From the NCBI GenBank assembly GCA_036023115.1, contig JAYKKT010000088.1:6099001-6163000 (forward strand): a DNA stretch of 64,000 nucleotides, read 5' to 3'. This DNA is from Brasenia schreberi (lineage: Eukaryota > Streptophyta > Magnoliopsida > Nymphaeales > Cabombaceae). This document shows, piece by piece, positions 10,703 through 23,800 of the stretch (position 1 is its first letter; the number at the start of each line of letters is the position of its first letter). Under the pieces are notes generated by a model, which saw nothing but the letters and a program-made list of their open reading frames with translations, was not told the DNA's origin and made no database searches. The position numbers and the translations under genes are program-made.

Positions 10703-12220
10703 TCAACAGCCTACTTCCTGAATAGCCAGATTCAATTCATGGGCTGTTCTTGACATGAGCCCTCCTTTCCTGTGAAAGCAAAAGATACATCACAAAGCCG
10801 TGACATGCTTCTAATGAGTGACAAGAAACGTGCAAATAGCTATTCATTTCTCCAATGTCTCCTTAGTTTCTTGACAAGCTAAAGTTCTGAGACATGTATA
10901 GAAGATGTAGACATCATAGGAAAAATAAGCATGTTCTCATAACCACTTAAATAGAGTAACTTTATTTTGAAATGACAACTGTACCAGCTCCAAAGCAATT
11001 ACTATGAAAGCACACTTTGGCCATCCCAAATTTGACAAAGAATATCACGATACCTTTCTAAAGTGCTACGGGTGATCTAGGGCAACAAATTGACTGGCAG
11101 TCCTGGTATTGAGATAATCGAAGTCAACAGCAAAAGGAAAAAAAAGGATACTCACCTAAGGGCTTCAGGAAAAAAGAGATGGCAGTTTAACAACCTAGGT
11201 GCTTCAATTGCAATACTCTCAACTCGAGAGCATTATTCTGCCAGTGACAGCTCAAGAAACCATCCAAAGGCAAGAAAAACCTCACTCATATGCCAGGAAG
11301 GTAATCAAAACAGGACATACAATAATTGGTCTTTAGTATTCAGTTAGGAGATGAGCATTATCTTTCTGGAGCGGATTTGCACAGCAAAGAACAACTGAAA
11401 GGCAGTATATATATCAAGATCCATCATGCAGACAACCATTCCCGCATCTGATGAGAAACAAGTGAAGATCAACAGCAACATGCTTAGCTTCTGAACTGTA
11501 ACCACTTACCTTTGTACAGAATCAAGACGTTGCTTAATTCTTTGTAACTCTGCATAGCATTGGTTGCAGCGTTCTAGTCTGCAGTGAGTGGGGGATATAA
11601 CAAGTGAGAAATAGTAAAGCAGTAAAACTGAAGCTCAATGAAATATAAAGTTGGCAGTTTTCGCAATAGAGACCGTTCTTCTGCATGAAGGTCAACCCCA
11701 ACTAGTGCTGGTCCAGATACGGTTGAATGGATTACTGGCCCAAAGATCCTCACAAGTTTCAGCAGCATCTCCAATGACACACTTACATGCCTGTCCACTC
11801 AAAATCCAACGCATCAAAAACAGACCACACGCAATTCACAATTATATAAGCACAACAACGTGCCTCATCCCTGCTCCTGCTGCATAATATAAAATAGAAG
11901 TATGCCACAGGAAGGAAGAAATCGTGCCTGTCAAACTTGCTACCAAGCAGACTAGTAAGAATTGGCAATGTAATAACGCAAACATCCAACGTCATGACAT
12001 CCATTTTTTCCATCAGTACACAGATAACATCAGCCTGCACCTGTATGTCCAATAGTGACTATGGTTAGTATGAAAGCATTATGAAATTAAGTGATCTGCT
12101 GACCTAATATTAGCAAGACAATAGTAGCAAGAACAGAATACCTACAGAATTATCAGACATTTTATTCATGGTAAAGATGGTACCCTTTATGTCATTCCTC
12201 TCCCAGAAGCTCCGTACTAC
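10703..12220 (-). CDS. KTN80: KTN80 exons 14-18: con80 domain and stop
   Basis: Exon 14 encodes [13 protein letters not shown], exon 15 V-Q-A-D-V-I and L-G-S-K-F-D, exon 16 [13 protein letters not shown] and V-G-V-D-L-H-A-E-E, exon 17 a C-x2-C helix pair, and exon 18 E-L-N-L-A-I-Q-E near the end. This is the helical con80 domain that contacts katanin p60. The order and spacing match the family to the last residues. Confidence 0.9.
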
Positions 12221-15200
12221 CTGAAATTTATTCCTAGACAATCAGGACCTTCACAAGTAACAATGCAGTGACACTTATGCTTCACAGATGGTTATAAAGT
12301 TTAACGGGAGACTTAAATGTTGCGAAATCCATAATGAAGTGAGGAAGATTACATACTAAAATGGGCTGTCACACACGAGTGTGGGGGTTCTATTTAGAGT
12401 TCTTGGTTCTATTTAGAGCCCAAGAACAAGAAGCCAGGTGGTAAATCTCAATTTTGGAACATCATAGGGAACTCTTCCGAGCATCATCAAACTCGAAGCA
12501 AAGAAAGGCAGCTTGTTAAGGGCTTTCCTTATTGGTCGCAGCAAAGAGACCATGAATTATATCAAGAGGAACCAATAAAAAAAGTCAAAGAAAATTTGCA
12601 AGAAGTGTTGAAGATGAGGCCCATAAAATAATGGATACTGGAAAAGACCTTGTAACTATGATTAGGGGAAAATTTATTCAAAATAACCACAACTCACTGT
12701 GCAGCTTGTGACTATCTCAATTCTTCTTTTCTGGCAGAACTCATGTCCTAGGAATCCACTTAGAATCAGTATCTTTTGTAACTTAGTTCCACGAAAAGTG
12801 GCCTTCTGAGGGCATAAGTTTTGCACAAGTATACATAATGAAGTGTAGGTTACACAAAAATAAACCTTTCAGAATTGCCTAACTATTTTAGTCATAATTG
12901 AAAAGTAAATGTCACACCCGTTGATTAAAATGTTGCACCGTTATGAAGTCCAAATTATATAGTTATTCACAATGAAAATGGTGTAAATACTCAAAAGTCA
13001 AAAACGCATTGCATTTTACAAAATTCGATATCCATTTTGTACTATCATGCATATAATTCATAACCATGTGATGCTAATATTAATCAAGTATCTTGTGTTT
13101 TGTAGTTATTAGAAGTTTATAAATTATTTTTAGCTTCCATATTTGCAAAGTAGATAGAAAAGAAATTTTTGAGTAATATATCTTTAAATTTTGGAAAAGA
13201 AATATAAGTTAGTAGGTCTTGGATGAATCATCCCGAAGGAACGTTTCACTGGCTAAGGGTGTCCCATGATGGGGTAGTAGGTCAATACCCAGGTGCACAT
13301 CTGCTAGGGGGTCTGCACAAACGCAGCTTGCCTTTCTGTTCACTTGTAGTTATAATTCAAACAAACAGCTTTTCATGAAGTTGGCATAGCTCAGAGTAGA
13401 ACTCCAAGGCCCAGGACCCTTGGCCCCAGCGCCTAAGATCGCAGTGAGCTTACACAAGGAGGTAGTCCACATGATATTTGAGTGATTGACTGCCCAACTA
13501 GAAGCCAGAGGCATTTCCAGTACACAACCCCCCTTGGCACTCAACTTGCGTACTCGTACACAAAATGCAACTCATGAAGTAATCAGAATTATGATGGTTG
13601 ACCAAAGATTCTACGGAGAGTAAACTACAGATTCATCATTCCCTCAGAACTCACGTTGGACAAGTGGTACATCAACCAGCCACACGCAGTATTTCCCCTG
13701 GTCCAATGATCCTCATAATCTAGTAAATGATGAACCCTTCTTTCAATCACTAAAGATCATCCTCCCAAGCCAGATAAGGGATGTTAAATCAACAGGAAGC
13801 CAGTGGATACCTTCCCATGCTTTCACTCAGATTACAAAACCTTTAAAATTCAAAATCACAACCACACAGAGACCAACTATATCAAGCCTTATGAGGTGAT
13901 GATGCACTGCTAAAAATCAAGCAATCACTAGTGGATACTCGAATAAAAAAATCACTTAAGGATGACTTTAGGCTGAAGTGAAAAGGTTAGAGAAACACAA
14001 CCAATCCAGGTAAAAGCATATTTAAATCCCATAATGAATATCTGCCTCATCAATATACCTGTAACTTTGCAAGACGAGACTGGATCTCACTTAAAAATAA
14101 CTGATGATCTTTTAATCCACTGTAGTAATAATCATCATCAGACGCTGAAGGCAAGCCATTATTCTGTTGAAGGAAACATTTGAAGCAAATGTCAGTGAAA
14201 CTGATCGGTATAGCATACTGAATGGCATCAAAGACGAACAAAAAGAAATCTATAACAAAAAAGGAGAATCCTACCAAAATAGGAAGTGAACTATCAGGTG
14301 AATCGATAGCAGCATTTATCACATGTATTTCATTGCTTGGAGATATCTCCCTCCTCCCCAAGCTCTCCACTTTAGTGTGTGTTCTTCCCCTGGGACGCCT
14401 TTTCTCTGCAAATATAGAATATGGAACAACATTTTTAAGGTTACAGAGCACAACAGAACAAATAACTGATCCTGTAGGACCTGTATGGTTCACCTTTCGG
14501 AAACTGAATGGTGTGTGATCTCCTGCTTCCAACGAACATTTCACTATCACCTGAAAGCAAGGATGACAACATTCTTTAGATAAAGACAATAACCTTCAAG
14601 CTGTTAGAAAATTGACTCAATCATTGAGATTTGGAACCTATGCATCACACAAGAAACAAAAGAAATCACAATTACTCAATAATAAGAACAAAGAATAACC
14701 AACTACAGGTCCTAACTCAACAGGGAATGCAACTGTTGACTGAAATCAAACAGCTAAAATATGATAGTAACAAAAGCAGTTATGTTTGAGTTTCTTCAAA
14801 CCTAAAACATCATGGATTATACAGGCAAGTTTGTATGTAAACTTGAACCAGTCCAATGTCAAATAATACGCAAGCTGGCAGGGTCACATAACCAAAGATT
14901 TTGATTCAAATATTTTTCATAACCACTGGCATTGCTGATGTTTGACATATTTCATTCCTAGCATATGAAGAGGATACTAGTTCTTTTTATTTAAATAAGA
15001 AAAGTAGAAGACAACTAAAAGAAAGTACCTCGAGAGAGGACTTAACTAAGAAACAGACAGAAGTAAAAGCAGAAAAGGATCCCCTTATCCCAGAGTTATT
15101 ATGCAAACTAGAAAGGTAAGAATCAGAATGCAGGAATATACCATTTTCAGGCAGATTGCTCGGTGTTTTTCCTATTGTTAGGGTTCTTTCGGTCTTCGCA

Positions 15201-17778
15201 TAAATTTCCTTGATACTTGCTGCATTTCCCTCATCAAAACGAGCAGTATGTTCTTTTGCGTCAATGCAAGGGAAAAAGTTCTGATCTATTTCACGGGTCA
15301 GATCATCATCCTTGCTAGTTGATGGTCCAGGATGGATTGAAATGGGTTCACCACTGATACCACATCTACCGTTTGATGGTTTCCGTATATGGGATGACTT
15401 GGATACAAAATTTGCTCTTTCAACAGGATCAGCTGGTGGTTCAACCTTTTGGCTGATTCTGGGAACTATGACAGGTAAAACTTCTGGTCTAGTGAGGACT
15501 TGGGCACAGATTGCAGGCTGTGACTTGGGCATGACACTTTTCTTCAAGGCAGATAAATTGGATACGGTAGTTGAGTTAGACACAAGAACTTCTGGTACAT
15601 TAATTGAACCAACTCTTTGTGGAGAACGAGAAGCAGTTTCATCATCTGCAATTGCAAAATTGTGCAGAAACTGTCATTTAAGAATTCAAATGCAGAGATG
15701 GCAGAGAATAGCAAGGACGAACAAGCATCAAGCGAAGCATAATAAATAATTCTATGCAATCATCATGCTCTGAATGCGTAGGCACATTCATGTTATGTAT
15801 GCATCAAGACAAGTAGAGCAGCATAAAAGACAAAGACCCTTACAGTCTGCTCGCTGATTGACTTTATTGTCTGTTATTTCAGAACTCAGAGATGAAGAAG
15901 CTGTTTTAGTGTTGATCTTCATGCTGCTCTCTGATTGCTGTACTGGTTGGTCTTTGCTTACATTGGTTTTGGACTCCATAGGCAGATTTCTAGGCACACC
16001 ACCAACTGTGAATGGTGCTATGCGCTGTAAATGAATTAAGAACAGCATTGTCATCCTAAACAACAACAACAACAACAACTAAGCCTTTTCCCATACTAGA
16101 CGGGGTCGGCTACATGGATTCTTTGTTTCCACAGAGCTCTATCACATGCCATGTTAGCAGTTAACTCACAATATGCTAGATCATTCTTTATTGTTTCTTT
16201 CCAACACTTTTGTGGGCGTCCTCTACCTCTTTTAATACTTTCCAAATTTAGTTTTTCATACCTTCTTACAGGTTCTTCTTCTGATCTTCTTTTTATATGT
16301 CCAAACCATCTTAAACGATAATCTCTCATTTTATCCTCTATTGGTGCCACTCTTAATTTGTTTCTAATAACCTCATTTTGTATACGGTCTTTTCTTGTAT
16401 GACCACTCATCCATCTCAACATCTTCATTTCTATCACAGACATCTTTTGTACATGTTGATGGTTAACTGCCCAACACTCACAACCATAAAACATGGCAGG
16501 TCTAATTGCTGCTTTATAATATTTACCTTTTAACTTTAATGGTATCTTCTTATCACAAAGAATACCTTATGCTCCTCTTCATCTTAACCAACCAGGATTA
16601 GTTCTATGTGTAACATCTCCATCAATTCTTCCATCACTCTGAAAAATTGACCCTAGGTATCTAAAGTACGGATTTATTTTGTATATGTGATACAACAACC
16701 ACATAATAGCAGATGAAAAATAAAAAACATTACCATTATATCAGCAACCCACACACCAACACAACTTTGATTGAAGGAACAACCTAAAAGTTTCCCTTCA
16801 TGGACATTAACATCAGCCAATTTAGACCATCCCATGTCCACTGTATCATGACACCTGATAGGCTCCCAAGAGAACACCTGATTAAACAACATAAAGTTTC
16901 AGAAACTTACTAAAGAACAATGATCAGCTAAACCAGAAACGATACACTACCTTTAAGGACTCATGAAGCCCACAAAAAAGGGTTCTTCCATCAGGATTAA
17001 AGACCATAGAACGTACACCAGTAGCCTACAAACAGAAGCAAATGAATGCATATAAAAAAAGGTGTGAGAACATGTACTCTTCAGGGGTTATCAAACTTAA
17101 AAACAGGATAAAAACTTATTGACTGGTGTTCAAGTACAAAGGTACCATTAGGTATACAAAGTAAATTTCATGGCCTTTTGGGAGTGCTATCTTTTGCTCC
17201 ACTCTGAGCTAAAATTCATATAGTAAAACTTATACGTCAAGGACTACTGGGTATCTAAACCCATTTTCTCCTCTTGCTTTCATCTCTCTCATTCTTATTG
17301 TCAGCACGGTGGAGTGCCTTTGCCATGGATCATATGAATGATCTATATGCACGTAACACATAAAGACACAGATGCATAGTTCTAAATATGGAATAGGTAC
17401 GTTCACACTCAGATATTTCTAGAGGGAGTTATGGTATCAACTCCTATGACATATCGTATTCACAGGAACAAAATGGGGATTGTCTCAAATAGAAGTGGCT
17501 AAGCAGTTGACAACTGCAATCTCAAAAACCTGTATAATTACAACCAAAGAACTATCAATGGCTTGAATCTGTGACACATTGTCAGGTATGAGATTATCCT
17601 AAAAACTGTGGAGAGAATATCTGAATACTTGACCGGGTTCTGAATGATAAGTAATAAATGGAACAGAGGTAAAAGATTAAGAATATATTATGCATAGCCT
17701 TGCATGAGTCCTTACTTCTACATGAATTGTTGCTCAAATTCACATATATATATATATATATGTGTGTATATATATGTG

Positions 17779-17819
<41 letters not shown>

Positions 17820-20800
17820 ATATATACATATATGTATATATGTGTATATATATGTATATATGTGTATATAGTATGCATGCATGCGTGTGTGCATGCATGC
17901 ACATGCATTCTTGTGTGCATGTATGCACATGCATGCTTGTGTGCATGTATGTATGTATGTTTACATTCATAATAGGTATTTATTGCTTCTCCAAGATTCT
18001 CGAAAGGATAACTTTAACACAATAAACATGTTTAGGGCTTTTTTCTTGATTCCATAGTAGCTCTAACATGAATACCAACCAACCAGTTCTGTCAATAAGG
18101 AGATCTCTCTTTTTTATTGCTAAATGTTAGAGCTTCATTATATCACTAATCACTTGATGCTCTGCATGTTCTTTAATGGATGGATGGCTATTGATATGTT
18201 GTTCCCAGTGTTGTCCGATCGTGGGCCACCACGATACGATACGGGCCCCCGTATCGCAGGTGCGGGCGTATCGCACTGTATCGCCCGTATCGTACGATAC
18301 GCCCTGGGACCCTTATAAAGGGTCCCGGCCCGAGAGAAACCCGCGATTTTTCACGGGTTTCCTCTCTCCTTTTGGGTTCTTCAAGGTCCCTAAGAGTCGG
18401 TTTTCGCCTCCTTGGTGTTCAAAGCTCTAAAATCGTGCCCTACGGTGTCCGTCCAAGCCTCCAAACTCGGATTTAGGTATATTTTCAATGTTTTTTTCCT
18501 TTTTTTCCTTTATATTTATTGTTTTTTGTGTTATTTTGGGTTTTTTTTTTGAATGACAAAATATGAAGTTATTAAGTGTGTGTATACGATTTTTATTGCA
18601 TTCATGAAGTGGGAGACACTCGATTTGAGTGTTACTTGAAGATTGGGGGATTTACGAAGTGCTTTTATTTTCAGGTTTTTGTTTGAATTAAAGTACTCCA
18701 TTGAGATGGCAGGAAGGGGTGGTAGAGACTCTCATTCAAAGTTTGATGATCCGGCATGGCAGTGGGGTATACCAGTTGAGGGTTCAAGGTTAAAAATCAG
18801 ATGTTTATTTTGTGAAAAGGTGGTTAGTGGTGGAATTTCAAGGTTGAAACACCACCTAGCAGGAACCAGGAAAGAAGTTGCTCCATGCACAGGCAGAGTT
18901 AGAAGTGTGCCAGAAGGTATTAAATGGCAATGATTGCAGATGATTGAGAGCATACAGGAAAGGAGAAAACAAAAGGATGATTTCCAGATGTGTGAAGAAG
19001 CTGATGATGCTACTGCCACTGGAGTTGGATTCACTGATAGTTTGCCTTCAGATGCTAGAACAGATATTGGTAGTAGCAGTTCGCGAGCACCTAGCAGAGG
19101 AAAGAGGGTTGCATCTGAAGACTTTGGAGGTGGCAGAAGAGGAAGTTCACGAAGGAGTAGAGGAAGAGCTTCTTCTTCTAGCATACATTCGTTCTTTCCT
19201 CCTTCCACTACACCTGGTGCTCAGCCAGGAATTCGTGCTGCTATGGCTTCAGAACAACTGCACGATCAAGCAGACCTTGCAGTGGGCAGATGGTTTTATG
19301 ATGCATGCATTCCATTTAATGCAGCAAACAGTTTTCATTTTCAAGCAATGGCAGATGCAATTGCTAACATTGGTCCAGGATACAGGATGCCCTCTTATCA
19401 GAAGTTGAGAGGGAAGATATTAGATCAGACCGTGATTGAAGTGCAGCAATACTGTTCGACTTTGAGACAATCGTGGAAGGAAACAGGATGCACTATCATG
19501 GCAGATGGATGGACCGATAGGCGAGTAAGGACATTGCTAAACTTTCTTGTATATTGTCCTAAAGGACTCATGTTTTTGAGATCTCTAGATATGTCAGAGG
19601 AGAGGCACACTGCAGAGATCCTACGAGAGGAATTTGATAAGGTTATACAAGAGGTTGGGCTAGAAAATGTAGTCCAATTGATTACAGATAATGCAGCTAA
19701 CTACAAAGCAGCCGGAAAAGAGTTAGCTGATATTTATGGGACTTTCTACTGGACACCATGTGCAGCCCATTGTTTAGATCTCATCCTCGAGGACATCGGT
19801 GAGATGGATGAAATAAAGGCAGCAACTGAGTGTTGCCAAGATATTACAAAATTTATTTACAACCATGCATTTGTTTTATGTATGATGAGGAGATACACAG
19901 AAGGTACAGAGCTTCTTCGCACAGCTGCAACTCGGTTCGCAACAAACTTCTTATCTGTACAGAGTATTGTGAGACAGAAGCAAGCTTTAAAGAGAATGTT
20001 CTCCTCAGATGAGTGGCAACAATTTGCAGAGTTGCCACAAAACAGAAGGAACAGAAAGTTAAATGAGATTGCAGAAACGGTTTTTAGAAGTTCATTTTGG
20101 AATGCATGTATCAGATTATTGAAAATTACTTGTCCTTTAGTGAAAGTTTTGAGATTGGCTGACAACGAGGAGAAACCATCTATGGGCTACCTTTATGAAT
20201 CCATGGACAGGGCAAAAGAAGCAATCAGAAATAACTTTAATGGAAAAAAAAGAGATTATGTACCCGTGTGGAAAATAATTGATAGTAGATGGAATAAACA
20301 ATTGCATCAGCCTATTCATGCAACAACCTACTATCTAAACCCATCATTGAGGTACTCAGCAACCTTCAAAAGGGACGGTGAAGTTAATCGAAGAATCATT
20401 GAATGCATCGACAGATTAGTCCCTGATGAGAGCATAGTAGATGCGATACATCGAGAGATGGAGATATATGATAATGCTCTTCACTTGATGGGTTTGCCTG
20501 TTGCAATTCGCAACCGCTCTACGATGCGTCCAGGTACATTGTTTATTTTCATATTTAAGTTGCATCTTACATTACTGTGGATTATTATGTCTCTAATGTT
20601 TATATTTTTTTTTACAGATGTTTGGTGGAACAGGTTTGGAAGTGATTGTCCAAACCTTAGAGATTTTGCAGTTAGAGTCTTAAGCCAAACCTGTAGTGCA
20701 ACAGGTTGTGAAAGAAATTTGAGTGTTTTTGAACACATCCATACAAAAAAGCGCAACAGGTTGGAACACAAAAGGCTTAATGATTTGGTTTATATTCGTT

Positions 20801-23800
20801 GTAACATGCGCCTTCGTGAAAGGTAATGTTGTATTACTTTCAAATTTTCAATTCGATATTATTTAACTTCAGTTTTCAATTGTTAATATTACTTACTAAT
20901 TGTTTATCTTTGTTTGTGTCGTAGGCAATTAAAAAAAGTAAATAGAGAAGAAAGTCAGTTCGATCCAATAAGTTTGGATAATTTTGATATATTAGAAGAT
21001 TGGGTTATGGAAGACACTGAAGAAAATGCCCTCCTAACAGAAGAAGACGTTGCCTGGATTAATTTGGAAGGAGCGCAACAACATTATGGAGATGAAGAAT
21101 TTGATTTTGAAGAAGGTGTGGGCGTGGCTGATGATGATGAGGATCTGCAACAAGGAGAAGATGAAGATTATTTAGTTGATGATCCTGATTACAATTTGTA
21201 AAATGTAACATTATATGTAACTGTAGTGTACTGTAAAGTGTAAACTATGTCTGTATTTTATTTTTTGGATTCAAAATATATAAATTTGGATGCAATTGTT
21301 CAATGTTGAATGCTCAATCTGTACTAAACTTACATTATATGAATTTAAAGCAATTATCAGATTTTTCTTGATTTTTTCCTGATTTTTTTCGATTTTTTAC
21401 TATTTTTTATTAATTTTTAATTATTTTTACATTATTTTAATATTAAAGTATGATACGATACGATACGCCCGTATCGTGGAGCCCAGCGATACACGATACG
21501 ATACGCGTCAGATAACACTGGTTGTTCCCTCATTTGTCTAGTATCTTTCTATCTTTTAGATGTTACTAAATAATTTTATAAACTAAGCAATGCCTTCATC
21601 TCCTGACATTTTTCAAATTCCCATTAGAACATCATTAAGCCCCACTGTCTCCAAGATTTCATCAATTTTGGTTCTCTTTCACATGCTTCCCTTTGATGAG
21701 TTGGTAAACAACACACTTTTTGCACTATTGAGAATTGGGTGACTCCAGAAAGTGATCTTAACCTACTAGCTCCCATAAATAGCTCAGGCAAAGAGTTATA
21801 TCATCTTCACCTTATATTACCACTTTCTTCAAGTACCTTTCATTATCTTGCCTTGATAAACACACTTGTCATGAGCAGGTTTCTTCATCATCCTTGATCT
21901 TCCTTGCTTGCAAGAGGCCATAAGCTTCCCTCTTCATTGTTTTAGCTGGTTTGAAGATTTCTTTCTTCCTTAGCCAAAACCTCCAAAGATTTTAACTGCT
22001 AAATGTGTCTCTTATATTTTTTATATTATTTCTAACTTTCTGCCCCACAGTGGAGCATCATTTTGGCTTGATAATACCACACCTTGGGACTCATGTAGCT
22101 CCTCATACCTAATCTTGCTTATCTCTCCCAAAGTTGTAAATATCATATCGGGCCCCATTGTAAATTGGTGTTGGTGATCAAAGGTTGATGCTCACGATGC
22201 AACTTCGCCAAATCGCCAAGATTCCAAAGTCTCTCGAGTATGGGTGTCAAACTTCAAATATAGTAATCAAGAGAGCGGAAGCAAAGCAAACACAAGCAAA
22301 AAGAATGACAGCATAATTTATTCATGAGTGAGTTGGGTATATATAGAGATTACATAGGTTCATGAATGTTAAGAAAGAATTAAAGAAAACAAGAAAAGTC
22401 AGCCCTGAAGGCTGGCTGCTGTGCACAGGACTGCACAGCAGTCCAACAACTATTCAATTAGCCGTTGGAGGCCAGTTGCCTCCAATGGCTAGTTGGCTGG
22501 CCCCCCAGGCCCTGGTGGCCTGGGTCAATCCAGCCTCAAACACGGGCTCTAGTGGACCGTACCTTTTACACTTAACACCCCCCTCAAACTTATGGAGTAT
22601 ATACCGAAAGTTTGTCCAACAAAAATTGAAAACGAGTGGCTGAGAGAGATTTAGTAAAGAAATCTGCTACCTGCATCTCAGATGTGATATAACACAATGT
22701 GATCTTATTCAAACATTCTTCGTGTTTCGTCCTTTCATGAAAGGTGTTGTTGGAGGCAATGTACATAACGCTTTTGTTGTCACAATACATAGTGGTCGGA
22801 TGTTGCAAAGTAACTCCCATATCACCTAGAATAGCTCTAATCCAAGAGATCTCCATAGCCCTGCGCCATGGCTCAATATTCAGCTTCAATGGATGAGAGC
22901 GACACTTTCTGTTGCTTCTTACACTTCCAAGAGATAAGTGACTCACCTAAAAAAACACAAAAACCAGTCGTAGAGTATCTATTGTTGACATCTCTACCCC
23001 AATCAGCATCTGTATATACAGCTAAATCAAAAGACGAAGATGAAATTAAGAGAACCCCCATATTAGAAGTATTTCTAACATATCAAATGATGCATAAAAC
23101 AACACTCATATGAACAGAAATTGGTGCCTGTTGAAATTGACTCGTTGTATGAACTGCATGAGAAATATCTGGTCTAGTAATAGTGAGATAGGTAAGAGCA
23201 CATATGAGTTGTCTATATGGGGTGGGATCAGCTAATTTTTCACCATCGGAGGATCTTAACTTGGCACCTAGGACTTCTGGTGTGTCGACTATTTTATTAT
23301 CCGTGAGACCAAACCTTTCAATGACATCATTTACAAATTTTGTCTGAGACATAAAATACCCACAATTGTTTTTATTTGTCAAAATGTTTAAGAAGGCCTA
23401 AGTGTTTCATGTAAAATTCTTGATAAAGATTATGTTTAACCTCTGTAATCCCGTCTTTATCACTCCCGGTGATGATCATATCGTCCACATAAAACAAAAG
23501 AATAACAATACCTGATTCTGTTTGCGTACAAATAAGGCAGTGTCAGTATAGCAAGTTGTAAAATTATGCAAATGCATAAATTTTTCGAATCGATCAAACC
23601 AAGCCTTAGGAGCTTGTTTCAAACCATTCAAGGCTTTCTACAATTTAAGAGCATGACCTTGAGGAACATTAATACCTGGAGGACGAGTCATATAAACTTC
23701 TTCAGCCAAAAAACCATTCAAAAAGGCATTTTTAACATCAAGTTGATATATATCCCATTTCCTAATGGCACTAAGAGTTATGAGAATTCTAATTGTGATC

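Noticed and set aside
13200..13340. Possible SINE in KTN80 intron 13 (TGGCTAAGGGTG and AGGTCAATACCC)
   Set aside because: Weak box A/B resemblance only; no tail or duplication found.
14222..15749. Plus-strand frames of 98 and 145 codons opposite KTN80
   Set aside because: Shadows of KTN80 exons 10-13 on the other strand.
17594..18025. Frames encoding Tyr-Ile and Cys-Val runs
   Set aside because: Translation of the TA/TG microsatellite.
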